64,000 nucleotides of DNA from Cohaesibacter marisflavi (GCF_900115225.1 NZ_FOVR01000003.1:436017-500016); one strand, 5' to 3'; shown: positions 44,452 through 54,524, numbered from the stretch's first letter. A program made the numbers and translations. Notes: generated by a model not told the origin, from the letters alone.

Positions 44452-45477
44452 ATGGAATACTCGGCTAATCTGGGGATATTCTATCACTTGCTGGGAGCCC
44501 TGGCGGCTTCCTCATTCTACATTCCGATCTCTCTGGTCAGAAACTGGGAGTGGGAAGCCTCTTGGTTTCTCAATGGCATAGCATCCTGGATCATCATGCC
44601 AATTTTGATATCTAGCCTGCTTTTGCCAGACTTGGGAGCCTTTTATGCGGCCATTCCAGCCAGCGTTTTGATCAAGACCTATCTTCTGGGTGCGCTGTGG
44701 GGCATTGGTGGCCTGACCTTCGGCATGACCATGCGATATCTGGGCCTGTCGGTCGGCTATGGCGTGGCTATCGGCATTACGCTTGTTGTCGGAACCCTCA
44801 TGCCCCCCATCGTCGATGGTCAAATCGGGCATTTTGTCTCGACAACCTCAGGCTTGATCGCTCTGGGCGGTGTTCTTCTGGCCGTGGTCGGCATCTTCGT
44901 ATGCTCTCAGGCTGGACGACGCAAGGAAGCGGAAACCGGCGAGAAAAGCGACGAATTCAACCTCAAGAAGGGCATCATTATCGCAGTTATCTGCGGTGTG
45001 CTGAGTGCCTTCATGGCCTTTGCCATCGAAGCAGGCCAGCCGATGCAGAATCTGGCGGTCGAACTGGGTGTCGATCCGCTTTACCAGATCATGCCAAGTT
45101 ACGTGATCATTATGCTGGGCGGCTTCACCACCAACGCCGTTTACTGCATCTACAAGGCCCGCCAGAACAATACGGTCCAGAAAATCCGAAACGACCATAG
45201 CCAATTCGTTCGCAACACCCTTCTGTCCATGGCTGGCGGCGTGATCTGGTACTTGCAGTTCTTCTTCTATGGTTGGGGGCACGTCCAGATGGTCGGCTCG
45301 AATCTCGGCTTCATCAGCTGGACCCTTCATATGTCCCTTCTCGTCTTCTGCGGCGGCCTGTTCGGCTTCCTGATGAAAGAATGGGTCGGCAGCAGCGCAA
45401 TCACCCGGCGTGTCCAGTATGCAGGCATGGGGGTCATCATCTGCTCCACCATCGTTATCGGCATTGCGGCCAACTAG
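44452..45477 (+). CDS. rhaT: L-rhamnose/proton symporter RhaT
   Basis: 341 aa from the ATG at 44452, matching the E. coli length (344); the frame extends to 44386. Ten membrane spans; the start MEYSANLGIFYHLLGALAAS, the GMTMRYLGLSVGYGVAIGIT and WYLQFFFYGWGH segments align with E. coli RhaT by eye. It brings L-rhamnose (or a similar 6-deoxysugar) in with H+. The mutarotase gene follows after 9 bp, and a divergent AraC gene lies upstream. Confidence 0.92.
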   Translation: MEYSANLGIFYHLLGALAASSFYIPISLVRNWEWEASWFLNGIASWIIMPILISSLLLPDLGAFYAAIPASVLIKTYLLGALWGIGGLTFGMTMRYLGLSVGYGVAIGITLVVGTLMPPIVDGQIGHFVSTTSGLIALGGVLLAVVGIFVCSQAGRRKEAETGEKSDEFNLKKGIIIAVICGVLSAFMAFAIEAGQPMQNLAVELGVDPLYQIMPSYVIIMLGGFTTNAVYCIYKARQNNTVQKIRNDHSQFVRNTLLSMAGGVIWYLQFFFYGWGHVQMVGSNLGFISWTLHMSLLVFCGGLFGFLMKEWVGSSAITRRVQYAGMGVIICSTIVIGIAAN

Positions 45478-45486
45478 GAGGATCTC

Positions 45487-45801
45487 ATGAAACGCGAAGC
45501 ATTCAAGATGAAGCTGATTGGCGATGTTGCCAAGGACTATCAGCGCCGCCACGCAGAGATCTGGCCAGAGCTGGTCAAACTGCTCAAGGACGCAGGCATC
45601 TCCGACTACGCCATCTATTTCGACGAAACGACCAACGAACTGTTCGCGGTTCAGAAGGTCTCCGGCGAGGCTGGAGCCGCTGATCTCGGGGCAGAGGAAA
45701 TCGTTCAGAAATGGTGGAGCTATATGGCCGATATCATGGAAACCAACCCCGATGACTCGCCGGTTTGCATCCCGCTCACTGAGGTCTTCTACCTCGCCTA
45801 A
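45487..45801 (+). CDS. rhaM: L-rhamnose mutarotase RhaM
   Basis: 104 aa, the exact family length. Typical YQRRHAEIWPEL (catalytic His22), YAIYFDE, KWWSYMADIMETNPDDSPV and the EVFYL end are present. It interconverts the anomers of L-rhamnose so the isomerase gets the right form. An AGGAG site overlaps the rhaT stop region. Confidence 0.95.
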   Translation: MKREAFKMKLIGDVAKDYQRRHAEIWPELVKLLKDAGISDYAIYFDETTNELFAVQKVSGEAGAADLGAEEIVQKWWSYMADIMETNPDDSPVCIPLTEVFYLA

Positions 45802-45881
45802 GTCCCGCGCCAAGGAGACGGTCGCAGTATCAGGGCCGTCTCTGCTCATAGCAAAGCAATTAATTATCTGGAGAATTTCAC

Positions 45882-47303
45882 ATGACAAACCTCAAGCTAG
45901 GCGTATTCGGTATTGGCCTCGATACCTACTGGCCCCAGTTTGACGGCCTCAAGGCACAACTGGAAGGCTATCTCGATCAGGTTGGCCAGAATATCGCCAA
46001 ATCCGGCGTGGAAATTGTCAATGGAGGTCTGGTTGACAGCGTAGAAATGAGCGAAGGCGTGGAAGACCAGTTTCGTAACGCGTCCGTCGATGCCCTTGTG
46101 CTTTATATCACGACCTACGCGAAAAGCGGCTCCATCCTGCCGCTGGTGCAGCATATCGCCAAACCGGTTCTTGTTCTTGCCTTGCAGCCGCAAACCCGCG
46201 TTCCAGTCAATGAAATCAATAGTGTGGAAGATCGCGGCATCCGCACGGGTCAATGGCTTGCCCATTGTCAGGCTTGCACGGCACCAGAACTGGCCAATGT
46301 CTTCAATCGCGCAGCCATTCCATATGAAATGGTGGTGGGCTATCTTGATGATGAAGCAAGCTGGAACGAGATCTATGCCTATATCTCTGCGCTCAAGACG
46401 GTAAAGGCTCTTGGCACCACCAATGTCGGCATTCTGGGGCATAATTTCCAAGGCATGTATGACACCTATTCGGACGTCACCAACCTATCTTCCCGCCTTG
46501 GCATCCGCTTTGACATTCTGGAAATGTGCGAGTTGCTCGAATATCGCAACGCCGTAACGCCAGAACAGAAGAAAGCCAAGGTTGAAGAGCTGCACGCAGT
46601 GATGAAGGTCGAGGATAGCTGCGATCCTGCCGAAGTGGACCGCGCCGTCGTTACGTCCTGCGCGCTTGATCGGCTGGTTAACGAACATGGACTGGGGGCC
46701 ATGGCCTACTATTATGAAGGCCGCCCGGCATCGCCTGAAGAGAATATCATCACCTCGGTCATTCTGGGCAACACCCTGCTCACGGCCCGCAATGTGCCAG
46801 TTGCCGGAGAAGGCGAGATCAAGAATGTTCTGGCGATGAAGATCATGAGCCTTCTCGGTGCAGGTGGCTCCTTCTCAGAGCCCTATGGCATGAATTTCGA
46901 CGAAGATCTGGTGCAGTGGGGCCATGATGGTCCGGCACATCCGAAAATCGCCGAAGGAGAGGTCAAGCTGGTCGAGCTTCCGGTCTATCACGGCAAGCCG
47001 GGCAAGGGTGTTTCCATTCAGATGTCCGTTGCCAATGGGCCGGTCACCTTCCTGTCCGTGGTGGAGAAGCGCACAGGAGAAGTGGTGCTGCAATATGCTG
47101 AAGGGCAGTCGGTTGCCGGTGACGTGCTGGATATAGGCAACACCAATTCCAACTACAGCTTCCCCATCGGGGCAAAGGCCTTCACGAAGACCTGGAGCCT
47201 TGGCGGCCCGGCGCACCATTGCGCTATCGGGGTCGGCCACAAGGGAGCCGAGATCGAAGCGATTGCCCAGATCCTCGGGATCGAGACCAACCGCATCTGC
47301 TAG
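45882..47303 (+). CDS. L-fucose/L-arabinose isomerase-fold protein, candidate 6-deoxyhexose isomerase
   Basis: 473 aa with an AraA/FucI-type fold. The Mn2+-site residues expected for this superfamily are visible: Glu310 in VAGEGEIKN, Glu333 in FSEPYGMNF, His348 in QWGHDGPAH and His445/446 in GGPAHHC. It is not RhaA (a TIM-barrel enzyme of ~420 aa), yet it sits third in an operon after RhaT and RhaM. Hence it may take over the rhamnose-to-rhamnulose step or act on another 6-deoxyhexose such as L-fucose. Followed by a terminator at 47330. Confidence 0.82.
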   Translation: MTNLKLGVFGIGLDTYWPQFDGLKAQLEGYLDQVGQNIAKSGVEIVNGGLVDSVEMSEGVEDQFRNASVDALVLYITTYAKSGSILPLVQHIAKPVLVLALQPQTRVPVNEINSVEDRGIRTGQWLAHCQACTAPELANVFNRAAIPYEMVVGYLDDEASWNEIYAYISALKTVKALGTTNVGILGHNFQGMYDTYSDVTNLSSRLGIRFDILEMCELLEYRNAVTPEQKKAKVEELHAVMKVEDSCDPAEVDRAVVTSCALDRLVNEHGLGAMAYYYEGRPASPEENIITSVILGNTLLTARNVPVAGEGEIKNVLAMKIMSLLGAGGSFSEPYGMNFDEDLVQWGHDGPAHPKIAEGEVKLVELPVYHGKPGKGVSIQMSVANGPVTFLSVVEKRTGEVVLQYAEGQSVAGDVLDIGNTNSNYSFPIGAKAFTKTWSLGGPAHHCAIGVGHKGAEIEAIAQILGIETNRIC

Positions 47304-47329
47304 GTATCAGAAGCAACAAAGAACATCTT

Positions 47330-47365
47330 CCCGTTGCAACCAGACTTTTGCAACGGGGATTTTTG
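47330..47365 (+). terminator. Intrinsic terminator of the rhaT operon
   Basis: CCCGTTGCAA (47330-47339) / TTGCAACGGG (47348-47357), 8-nt loop, then GGATTTTT. It lies 27 bp after the isomerase stop. Confidence 0.88.
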
Positions 47366-47456
47366 GCAGAAATACCATAGAGCCGGGACCTGAGTGAGGC
47401 CCATCAGAGCACCAGACTGACAATCGGAATGCCGCAAATAGCAAGAATGCCGGAGC

Positions 47457-48107
47457 CTAAAGCCCCAGCGCCCGATGCAGCGCAGCTGTCAGATGCTTCT
47501 CGATAGCAGAGGCAGCGGCGTCAGGGTCGTGGCTTTCCAGCGCTTCAATAATGGCCATATGCTCGGTCATCACCTGACGGAAGGTGCCCGGTGTTATGAG
47601 CGTCAGATGTCCGTGGGCCAGCCGGATCAACTGGATGCGCTGATTATTCATCGCATAAAGCCAGTCGACCAACTCATTGCCGAGCGAAGACACAATGGTG
47701 TCGTGAAGGCTGTCATCTATGCCTTGCGCATCTTTCAAAAGATTATCGCTGGGCCCCACCTCATCGACGCGTGCAATAACCGACCTATGAACCTCACGCA
47801 GCTGGCTGATCATGGCTTCGCTGGCGTTGCCTGCGAATTTGGCGGCCGCTTCCTTCTCGATCATCATGCGTAACTGATAGGTGTCGCGAATGAACCGCAA
47901 GCTCACTTCGACGATCTGGATGCCACGCTGCGGAGCGATCTGGACAACCCCTTCCAGCTCTAGGCGCAACAAAGCCTCCCGCACAGGCGCAAGAGGGACA
48001 CCGGTCATTGTCGCCAGTTCGCGTTGCGAAATGAACTGGCCGGGTTTTAGGTCCCCCATCATCAGATGGTGTTTGAATTTTTCGTAGGCTTTGTCACTAA
48101 GCTTCAT
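47457..48107 (-). CDS. GntR-family (FadR/FCD) regulator
   Basis: 216 aa. Winged helix at the N-terminus (LKPGQFISQRELATMTGVPLAPVREALLRLELEG) and an all-helical FCD effector domain with Asp/His positions typical of Zn2+-dependent acid sensing (D131, H135 region; TEHMAIIEAL; EKHL). It lies downstream of a TRAP operon on the same strand and most probably controls it in response to the imported sugar acid. Confidence 0.9.
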   Translation of the reverse strand: MKLSDKAYEKFKHHLMMGDLKPGQFISQRELATMTGVPLAPVREALLRLELEGVVQIAPQRGIQIVEVSLRFIRDTYQLRMMIEKEAAAKFAGNASEAMISQLREVHRSVIARVDEVGPSDNLLKDAQGIDDSLHDTIVSSLGNELVDWLYAMNNQRIQLIRLAHGHLTLITPGTFRQVMTEHMAIIEALESHDPDAAASAIEKHLTAALHRALGL

Positions 48108-48251
48108 GGTCTGCTTGTTCCGGGACCCTGACGCACCATTTCAGATTCTTAGCAGAGGAGCATGAAGGCCAAACATCATTGGGTCATTCGCGTATCTAGT
48201 TACCCATTCGAAACAGCCGGGTCAATCCCGACAGGCGGGGACATCATGAGC

Positions 48252-48281
48252 CGCCAGACCAAAGCATGACAAGGTCTGGCG
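48252..48281 (-). other. Hairpin between TRAP dctM and gntR
   Basis: CGCCAGACC (48252-48260) / GGTCTGGCG (48273-48281), 12-nt loop, no T run. Possible processing site or weak terminator. Confidence 0.5.
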
Positions 48282-48296
48282 ACAAGGTTCGAAAGC

Positions 48297-49586
48297 CTAG
48301 CCCCCCAACCCCAGAAGATGGGGCAACCAGGTTGTGAGGCTCGGAATGCAGGTAACCGCCCCCAGAACCACGATCAGAGGGATCAGGAACGGGATCATCG
48401 CCCGGATAGCCCGCTCAGGCGGCACATCAGCAATTGATGCGGTCAGAAACAGCACGACCCCCACCGGTGGCGTGATTGTGCCGATCATCAGATTGAGCAC
48501 GAACAGCACCCCGAACTGGGTCGGGTCGATGCCATTGGCCATGGCCACAGGCACGAAGATCGGGATGAGGATCAGCATCGCCGCGATAGCTTCCATGAAA
48601 AGCCCGACAACCAGCAATGAGATGTTGACGATCAAAAGGAAGATCAATGGGTTATGCGAAATATCCGCCAACAGAGAACCGACCATGAAGGGAATGCGCG
48701 CAACCGAAAGTGCCCAACCGAGCAGACCGGCAGTCATCACCAGCGCCATCACCAGACCGGTGGTCTGAACCGTGCTGAGAATAACCTGAGGCAGATCGGA
48801 AAGGCTGAAATCGCGATAGACGAGGCCACCGACCACCAGCGCGTAGGCTGCCGCAACAACCGCGGCCTCGGTTGGGGTGAAGACACCCGACATGATGCCG
48901 CCGAGCAGAATAACCGGCGTCATCAAGGCAAAGAAGGCATCACAGAAGGCCCGGCCAACCTCACACAGCCCGGGGAACTTGTCCCGAGGCAGATTATGAC
49001 GTTTGGCAATAGCCCGAACCGTCACCATCAGCGCCAGCGCCATCAAAAGGCCTGGCACGATAGCGCCAACGAACAGCGACCCGATCGAGGCTTCTGCCGT
49101 CACACCATAGATCACCATGGGCAGACTTGGCGGAAGAATCGGCCCGATGGTGGCCGAAGCAGACGTAACGGCAACCGCCAGATCAGAGCGATAGCCGGCA
49201 TCCTTCATCGCCTTGATTTCGAGCGCGCCCAGCCCGCCAGCATCGGCAACCGCAGATCCGCTCATACCGGCGAACACCACACTGGCGATAATGTTGGCGT
49301 GCGCGAGCCCGCCCCGCATCCAGCTCGAAATAACCGAGACGAAGCGGAAAAGACGGGTCGTGACACCAGAATAGTTCATCACATTGCCCATCAAAATAAA
49401 GAAAGGCGCAGCCAGAAGCGGGAAGGAATTGGCAGCCATGACGATTTTCTGTGGCACGGCAAGCGCGGGAATCCCATTGATGACAATGAAGGCCGTACCG
49501 GCCAGACTGATGGCAAGATAGAGCGGGACGCCGATGATGATGGCGATGAACCAGATCGGCAGGATCATGAACATGGTTTCAGTCAT
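48297..49586 (-). CDS. dctM: TRAP transporter large permease, DctM family (second system)
   Basis: 429 aa, about 12 spans, with DctM motifs GMSGSAVADAGGLGALEIKAMKDAGY, IGPILPPSLPMVIYGV and GTITPPVGVVLFL. It overlaps the small permease by 4 bp (ATGA). These motifs are closer to sugar-acid/uronate TRAPs than those of the first system. Confidence 0.94.
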   Translation of the reverse strand: MTETMFMILPIWFIAIIIGVPLYLAISLAGTAFIVINGIPALAVPQKIVMAANSFPLLAAPFFILMGNVMNYSGVTTRLFRFVSVISSWMRGGLAHANIIASVVFAGMSGSAVADAGGLGALEIKAMKDAGYRSDLAVAVTSASATIGPILPPSLPMVIYGVTAEASIGSLFVGAIVPGLLMALALMVTVRAIAKRHNLPRDKFPGLCEVGRAFCDAFFALMTPVILLGGIMSGVFTPTEAAVVAAAYALVVGGLVYRDFSLSDLPQVILSTVQTTGLVMALVMTAGLLGWALSVARIPFMVGSLLADISHNPLIFLLIVNISLLVVGLFMEAIAAMLILIPIFVPVAMANGIDPTQFGVLFVLNLMIGTITPPVGVVLFLTASIADVPPERAIRAMIPFLIPLIVVLGAVTCIPSLTTWLPHLLGLGG

Positions 49587-50095
49587 GAGCGCGCCTCCCC
49601 GTTCTCTGAAGCCTCTTGGGCTGCTTCAGGTACAAATAGGTCGAGTATCTTGACCAGAGAAACCAGAATGGCCACAGCGGCGAAAACCGGTACGATGGCG
49701 TAGACCACGGCAAAAGGGAAAAACAGGCTTGCCGTGCTCACCGTGACGTTGCGCAAGGTGATGGCATAGCCCTCATAGAGCATGACGCAAGAGAAGATGA
49801 TCGCCGCAATTTCGATGAAGAACAGCATGATCTTGCGGTTGCTTTCCGAAAGCCGCCCGATCACGGTGGTAATCACGATATGCTGATTGTTGCGGCTCGC
49901 CATCAGCCAGCCGATGAAGCACAGCCAGATAAAGGCATATTGTGCAAATTCATCACTCCAGACGAGCGGAGAGTTGAAGAGATAGCGGAGAATAATCTGC
50001 GTCATGACAACCACGAACAACAAGGTGAACAGCACGATGGCAAAACCGCTGAGAACCTTGAAAATGGCATCGACGAGACGGCGTAGAGAAAACAA
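49583..50095 (-). CDS. dctQ: TRAP transporter small permease, DctQ family (second system)
   Basis: 170 aa, four spans, with the conserved WSDEFAQYAFIWLCFIGWLMASRNNQHI segment in spans 2-3. It lies 190 bp after dctP; the gap includes a hairpin at 50245. Confidence 0.93.
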   Translation of the reverse strand: MFSLRRLVDAIFKVLSGFAIVLFTLLFVVVMTQIILRYLFNSPLVWSDEFAQYAFIWLCFIGWLMASRNNQHIVITTVIGRLSESNRKIMLFFIEIAAIIFSCVMLYEGYAITLRNVTVSTASLFFPFAVVYAIVPVFAAVAILVSLVKILDLFVPEAAQEASENGEARS

Positions 50096-50244
50096 GATGG
50101 CCTCCTCGGATCCGGCGCATATCCTTCAGCATCAGACTGACGGGGCGACTGACTGGCAGCCAATGGAACACGCCACATTTTTCAACCGGATGCGCCATCC
50201 CGCGAAATGATAGGGGCGTGTGTCCGGTATTGTCTTGAAGAGGA

Positions 50245-50266
50245 CGGGCGCTCAACTGAACGCCCG
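50245..50266 (-). other. Intercistronic stem-loop after the second dctP
   Basis: CGGGCGCTCA / TGAACGCCCG; the single C-A mismatch on the plus strand is a G-U pair in the minus-strand RNA. It starts 20 nt after the dctP stop. Confidence 0.65.
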
Positions 50267-50285
50267 ACCGGAGAATGAAGGGGGA

Positions 50286-51281
50286 TTACTCCATATTCTG
50301 GAGTTTTTCGTAGGTGCCTTCACCCCAAACTTCTGTGAAGAGCGGCGGGACCGCATCAACCGTAGCCTTGCGGAAGCTCTCAACGTCCGGCTCGATCACG
50401 GTGACGCCACCGGCCTTGAATTCGCTGATCAGACTGTCTTCCTGCTTCATGATTTCTTCGTTGGCCCAGGTGCTGGCTTCCTTGACTGCATCAGTGATGA
50501 TGGTGCGGTCTTCTTCGCTAAGGCCCATCCAGAAATCATTGTTGACGACGACCATACGCGGCGTGCGGATATGGCCGGTCAGGATGATGTATTTCTGCAC
50601 TTCGTTCAGCTTGCCGGACTTGATGGTCGGCAGCGGGTTTTCCTGACCATCGACAAGTCCCTGCTGCAGAGCAAGATACAACTCATTGAAGTTGATCGGC
50701 GTCGGCTTGGCACCCCATGCCTTGGCCATGGCCACAAACACATCATTCTGCGGTACGCGAATCTTGAAGCCTTCCATGTCAGCAACGGTCTTGATTTCCT
50801 TGTCGCTGGTGGTCAGGTGGCGCGTACCGTAATAGAGCGCGGAAATGGCATGCATACCCGCTGGAGCGAGCTGTGCGTTGATTTCATCAAGCATTTCGCC
50901 ATTGAGAACAGAGATCATCTGCTCTGGTGTCTTCCAGATGAAAGGCGCTTCGACGACAGAAATCCATGGCACCCACTGGCCGAAGTTGGCGGCCCCTTCG
51001 GTTACAATATGCTGCACGCCGGAGCTGACGGCTTCGATCATGTCGCGGGAGCCACCGAGCTGACCACCCGGGAAGGACTGGATCTCGATCCGGCCATCAC
51101 TCTTCTTGGAAACGATGTCTGCAACCTTGTCGATCATCATCACCTGAGGATGCGATCCGCCAACGACGTCACCCCAACGGATGGTCACATCGGCCGCATT
51201 TGCAGGCATGGTTGCAGAGACACAAAGCGTCATTGCCGCAGCAGCCACAAGGCTGGCGGGTGAAAAAATCGAGGGCTTCAT
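50286..51281 (-). CDS. dctP: TRAP transporter substrate-binding protein, DctP family (second system)
   Basis: 331 aa with a Sec signal peptide (cleavage after PANA near residue 29). Ligand-site arginine in FKIRVPQNDVF and the GQENPLPTI motif typical of sugar-acid DctP proteins (galacturonate, glucuronate, diketogulonate type) are present. The exact ligand is unknown. First gene of a TRAP operon with a trailing GntR gene. Confidence 0.93.
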   Translation of the reverse strand: MKPSIFSPASLVAAAAMTLCVSATMPANAADVTIRWGDVVGGSHPQVMMIDKVADIVSKKSDGRIEIQSFPGGQLGGSRDMIEAVSSGVQHIVTEGAANFGQWVPWISVVEAPFIWKTPEQMISVLNGEMLDEINAQLAPAGMHAISALYYGTRHLTTSDKEIKTVADMEGFKIRVPQNDVFVAMAKAWGAKPTPINFNELYLALQQGLVDGQENPLPTIKSGKLNEVQKYIILTGHIRTPRMVVVNNDFWMGLSEEDRTIITDAVKEASTWANEEIMKQEDSLISEFKAGGVTVIEPDVESFRKATVDAVPPLFTEVWGEGTYEKLQNME

Positions 51282-51898
51282 TATTTCCTCCCAGAACTAA
51301 TTACCTCTAAGCGCAATCGCATGGGGCGACCGCGTGTATGGACTCGACCCGACAATTCCTCCACGAGCCGATCTGGCCACTATAGACATGATCAAATCAC
51401 TCATTCAAGAGCAAAAGTACCACTGATCTACTACTGATATATTGTTTCTCGAAAGGCCCTACCTGCATCGTTTCAACTCCGTTGAAAGCCGCGAGGTATC
51501 CCAGCCGTTGCGTGGAAAATGGTAAAAATGGGCAAAGCTGCTCTTGGGGAAAACGGATTTCCCCAACAACCTTGCTGGCAGACTATGAATGTCTGCACGC
51601 GCATCTTGAAACTGCCACGAACCGGAGTATTAATCGCGCCAGTCGGGTTGGCAGGGTAAAAGCAGAAAACAAGCCAACTCAGAAAACAAGCCAACTCTGG
51701 CGATCCGATCCCGGATCGACTCGCCTTCGATAGTCCCTTCATGACATGATCAAGAAGACACCTTGATCTTCCCATCAGAAGAGTAACACGGTTCGCTTTC
51801 CTAAGGCCCGTATAGCCAGCCTTTCACGGTCTCCCTGCCTGCAGACCAGCGTGAGGGTTTATCGGTGATTGGCCTGGCCGAACTTGAGGAGCAGGGCG
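51282..51898. other. Intergenic region between dctP and the DMT gene
   Basis: 617 bp with no supported gene; a 100-codon minus-strand frame (51473-51775) lacks any ribosome site or family resemblance. Only a small tandem repeat (51664-51697) stands out. Promoters for the divergent genes should lie here, but I cannot place them. Confidence 0.5.
51664..51697. repeat. Tandem 17-bp direct repeat
   Basis: AGAAAACAAGCCAACTC occurs twice head-to-tail with no mismatch. Its function is unknown; it may be a recent slippage duplication. Confidence 0.8.
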
Positions 51899-52936
51899 AT
51901 GACGCTCACAAAGAACACCCCAGAGGCCAACGGCACTGCAATTTCCGTTGAACAAGACACATCCGCGGCAAATAACACCAATCAATCGATGACGGTTGCG
52001 GCTCCGGTGCTGGGCATTGGTCTCAAACTGGCTTCCACTCTGGTGTTCAGCATCATGACCGTCACACTCAAGATCGCCTCGGAAACGGTGCCGGTCGGCG
52101 AAATTGTCTTCGCCCGCAACTTCATCGGCCTGTGGCCCGTGTTACTGATGGTCGCCTTGCGGGGAGAACTGGGCGTTGCCTTCAAAACCGATCACCCATT
52201 GGGGCATCTGGGCCGATCAGGTATCGGCATCATCTCGATGATGTTCTCTTTCACCGCCTATGCCCTGCTGCCTCTTCCTGATGCCACCGCCATCGGCTTC
52301 GCTTCACCGCTCTTCGTCATCATATTGGCCTTCTTCATTCTTAAGGAAAAGGTCCGGATCTATCGCTGGGGAGCCGTCGGGGTAGGGTTTCTCGGCATCA
52401 TCATCATCCTTTCGCCTCACATGGGCGCAGGAGAGATGGATAGCAATGCGTTCATAGGCTCCATGTGCGCGGCAACATCGGCCTTCCTTGGGGGCCTTGC
52501 GATGATTTTCGTACGCAAGCTTTGCGAGACAGAACGAACTTCAACCATAGTTGTCTGGTTCCATGGGGCGGGCACAGGGCTCGCCCTCTTCTCAATCCCC
52601 ATCGGCTTTATATGGACAGACTGGGCCTGGGTCGTGCCGGACATAAAAAGCCTGATGTTGCTGGTCATAGTTGGTATTTCCGGTGGCATCGGACAAATTC
52701 TGATGACCCAGAGCTATCGGTATGCAGACGCTTCAACGATCGCCCCATTTGACTATACCAGCATGATCTGGGCCGTGCTTTTCGGTTATCTTCTATTTTC
52801 CGATGTGCCGCTGCCACAGGTTCTCATTGGTGCCGTTGTGGTGATCTGTGCTGGCATTTTTGTCATTTTCCGCGAACATGCCTTGGGACTGGATCGGACA
52901 AAAGCCCGCAGGGCCTCCACTCCATCCAAATCATAA
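51899..52936 (+). CDS. DMT-superfamily (EamA) transporter
   Basis: 345 aa from the ATG at 51899 (GAGGAG about 12 nt upstream; a TTG at 51869 is an alternative). Two EamA repeats give ten membrane spans (LKLASTLVFSIMTVTLKIAS; SGGIGQILMTQSYRYAD). Usually a metabolite exporter or S-adenosylmethionine/riboflavin-like porter. It is divergent from the TRAP operon and has no enzyme partner, so the substrate is unknown. Confidence 0.88.
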   Translation: MTLTKNTPEANGTAISVEQDTSAANNTNQSMTVAAPVLGIGLKLASTLVFSIMTVTLKIASETVPVGEIVFARNFIGLWPVLLMVALRGELGVAFKTDHPLGHLGRSGIGIISMMFSFTAYALLPLPDATAIGFASPLFVIILAFFILKEKVRIYRWGAVGVGFLGIIIILSPHMGAGEMDSNAFIGSMCAATSAFLGGLAMIFVRKLCETERTSTIVVWFHGAGTGLALFSIPIGFIWTDWAWVVPDIKSLMLLVIVGISGGIGQILMTQSYRYADASTIAPFDYTSMIWAVLFGYLLFSDVPLPQVLIGAVVVICAGIFVIFREHALGLDRTKARRASTPSKS

Positions 52937-53137
52937 CATCCGTGACGACAAGGAGAGCTGCGGCTCATGCTTAAAGGAGGTCCGGGCCTTAACGCAGGTC
53001 CGGATCATCCTGCAGAGAAACAAGATCCCTCCCCTTCCAACGCAATGGTCTATCCCCTTTGGCGCATTCCCTCCTGCATGAGGTGATTGGCAGCCAGGTT
53101 GACCACGGTATAAAACCGGAATGATCAGATGCGCAGC

Positions 53138-54193
53138 TTAGTCGGCCAGTTTGACGCTTTTGCGGATAACAAGATCTCCGGACAACAGCACTTTGACCGG
53201 AGGCTGCTTTTCGTTGGCGACAATCAAATCATCCAGAAAGCGAATAGCCATGGCACCAATGCGCTGCTTGGGCACATTGAGAGACGTGAGCGGCGGGTCA
53301 AACATGCTTGCCATCGGCAGATTATCAAACCCTACGACGGAAATATCGCCGGGCACAGAATAACCAAGTTCACGCAATGCCCGAATGAAGCCGAAGGCGA
53401 TCACATCATTGGCACAAAAATAGGCGTCTGAAAGTTTCTTGATGTTGGAGAGCTGCTTGATGGAATCTTCGTAGGCTTCCTCTATGGTGGCGCAGACCGA
53501 AAGAATATTCTCCTCTTCAATCTCCAACCCATGCGCGTTCATGGCCCGCATATAGGCTTCATGGCGGAGCTTGAAATTATTCACCTCAGAGTAGCTGCTC
53601 ACAAGACCAATCCGCCTAAATCCGTTGGAGGCGAGGTGCGCCAGCGCAAGATGCACCAGTTGTTCATTGTCCATGTCGATGAAATTGCCATCAACGAAGG
53701 GACGATATGTATCGATGATGACATTGGGGACGCCGCAGTCATTGATCAGATGTATATCTTCGTCGCTCAACTCGGTTCCCAAAGCGACGATACCGCGCAG
53801 ATCTGATTTGGCAATTTCCTCGATTATCGATGCAACATCCACTGCTTCATGCGAGACAACCTGAAGCGAATAATCGCGCCTGGTGGCTTCATAGGACATG
53901 CCGTCAATATAGTCGGATATGAAGACGTTGTGATCTCGGTTCAGGGTCTGTCCATGGCGCACGATCTTGAGAAAGCGGACGGCATTCTGCGCATCAGAAG
54001 CATCAGAATCCGCATTGCTGCGCTCTCCACGCGGAGTGTAATTCAATTCGGCCATGGCACGCAGCACATTCGCGCGCGTATTCTCTGAAATTTCACCTTT
54101 ACGATTAAGGACAAGAGACGCGGTGGTAACCGAAACACCTGCATGTTCAGCAACCTGCCGCAAAGTTGGGTTTTGTTTAGGCCCAGCAGCCAT
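53138..54193 (-). CDS. LacI-family regulator of the aldolase/TTT/Dha-kinase cluster
   Basis: 351 aa: helix-turn-helix TLRQVAEHAGVSVTTASLVL at the N-terminus and a sugar-sensor domain ending in SVVGFDNLPMASMFDPPLTS. It follows the aldolase gene on the same strand with a 331-bp gap holding its own promoter region. A 17-bp sequence there is repeated upstream of dhaK, which argues that this repressor controls both. Confidence 0.92.
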   Translation of the reverse strand: MAAGPKQNPTLRQVAEHAGVSVTTASLVLNRKGEISENTRANVLRAMAELNYTPRGERSNADSDASDAQNAVRFLKIVRHGQTLNRDHNVFISDYIDGMSYEATRRDYSLQVVSHEAVDVASIIEEIAKSDLRGIVALGTELSDEDIHLINDCGVPNVIIDTYRPFVDGNFIDMDNEQLVHLALAHLASNGFRRIGLVSSYSEVNNFKLRHEAYMRAMNAHGLEIEEENILSVCATIEEAYEDSIKQLSNIKKLSDAYFCANDVIAFGFIRALRELGYSVPGDISVVGFDNLPMASMFDPPLTSLNVPKQRIGAMAIRFLDDLIVANEKQPPVKVLLSGDLVIRKSVKLAD

Positions 54194-54524
54194 TCGCGTT
54201 TTTCCTCTCTCGCTTTGCCCTCTTTGACCGAATTATAATGTTATTTAATGCATCTGGTTTCTATGAGCAAATATTTAAATTATTGAACATCACTAAACAA
54301 AAACATGTAATTTCTACTAATTTTTCATGCTATTCACTAAATTTTCAGATACTCATCAATCGCCGGTTTGACGGCATAATCTTTTTGTCTCCGCCATGCA
54401 TTTGCCAAACACTACAGACAGGGCAGGAACCCCTTCCAAACAGGGTCTGGAGGGGCTTTCGTAAATGTCCTTGCCAGCATCCGTCGGGAAGACCGGCACG
54501 GCATCATATGGCCAGAGATGAAGA
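54194..54524. promoter_or_regulatory. lacI control region with operator motif
   Basis: No gene in 331 bp. TATTGAACATCACTAAA (54281-54297) is identical, in inverse orientation, to 60802-60818 upstream of dhaK. A second half-site TTCACTAAA (54333-54341) also has a twin at 60758-60766. The end near the aldolase holds an imperfect CCCCTTCCA/TGGAGGGG hairpin (54430-54456) that may terminate the aldolase transcript. Confidence 0.7.

Noticed and set aside
44848-45888. 346-codon minus-strand frame opposite rhaT-rhaM
   Set aside because: Antisense to two clear genes; the translation is acidic/His-rich without similarity.
48654-49703. 349-codon plus-strand frame opposite the second dctM
   Set aside because: A shadow with Arg/His/Asn-rich translation, typical of the antisense of membrane proteins.
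51473-51775. 100-codon minus-strand frame in the dctP/DMT gap
   Set aside because: No ribosome-binding site, no recognisable domain and an odd Cys/Pro/Trp-rich composition.
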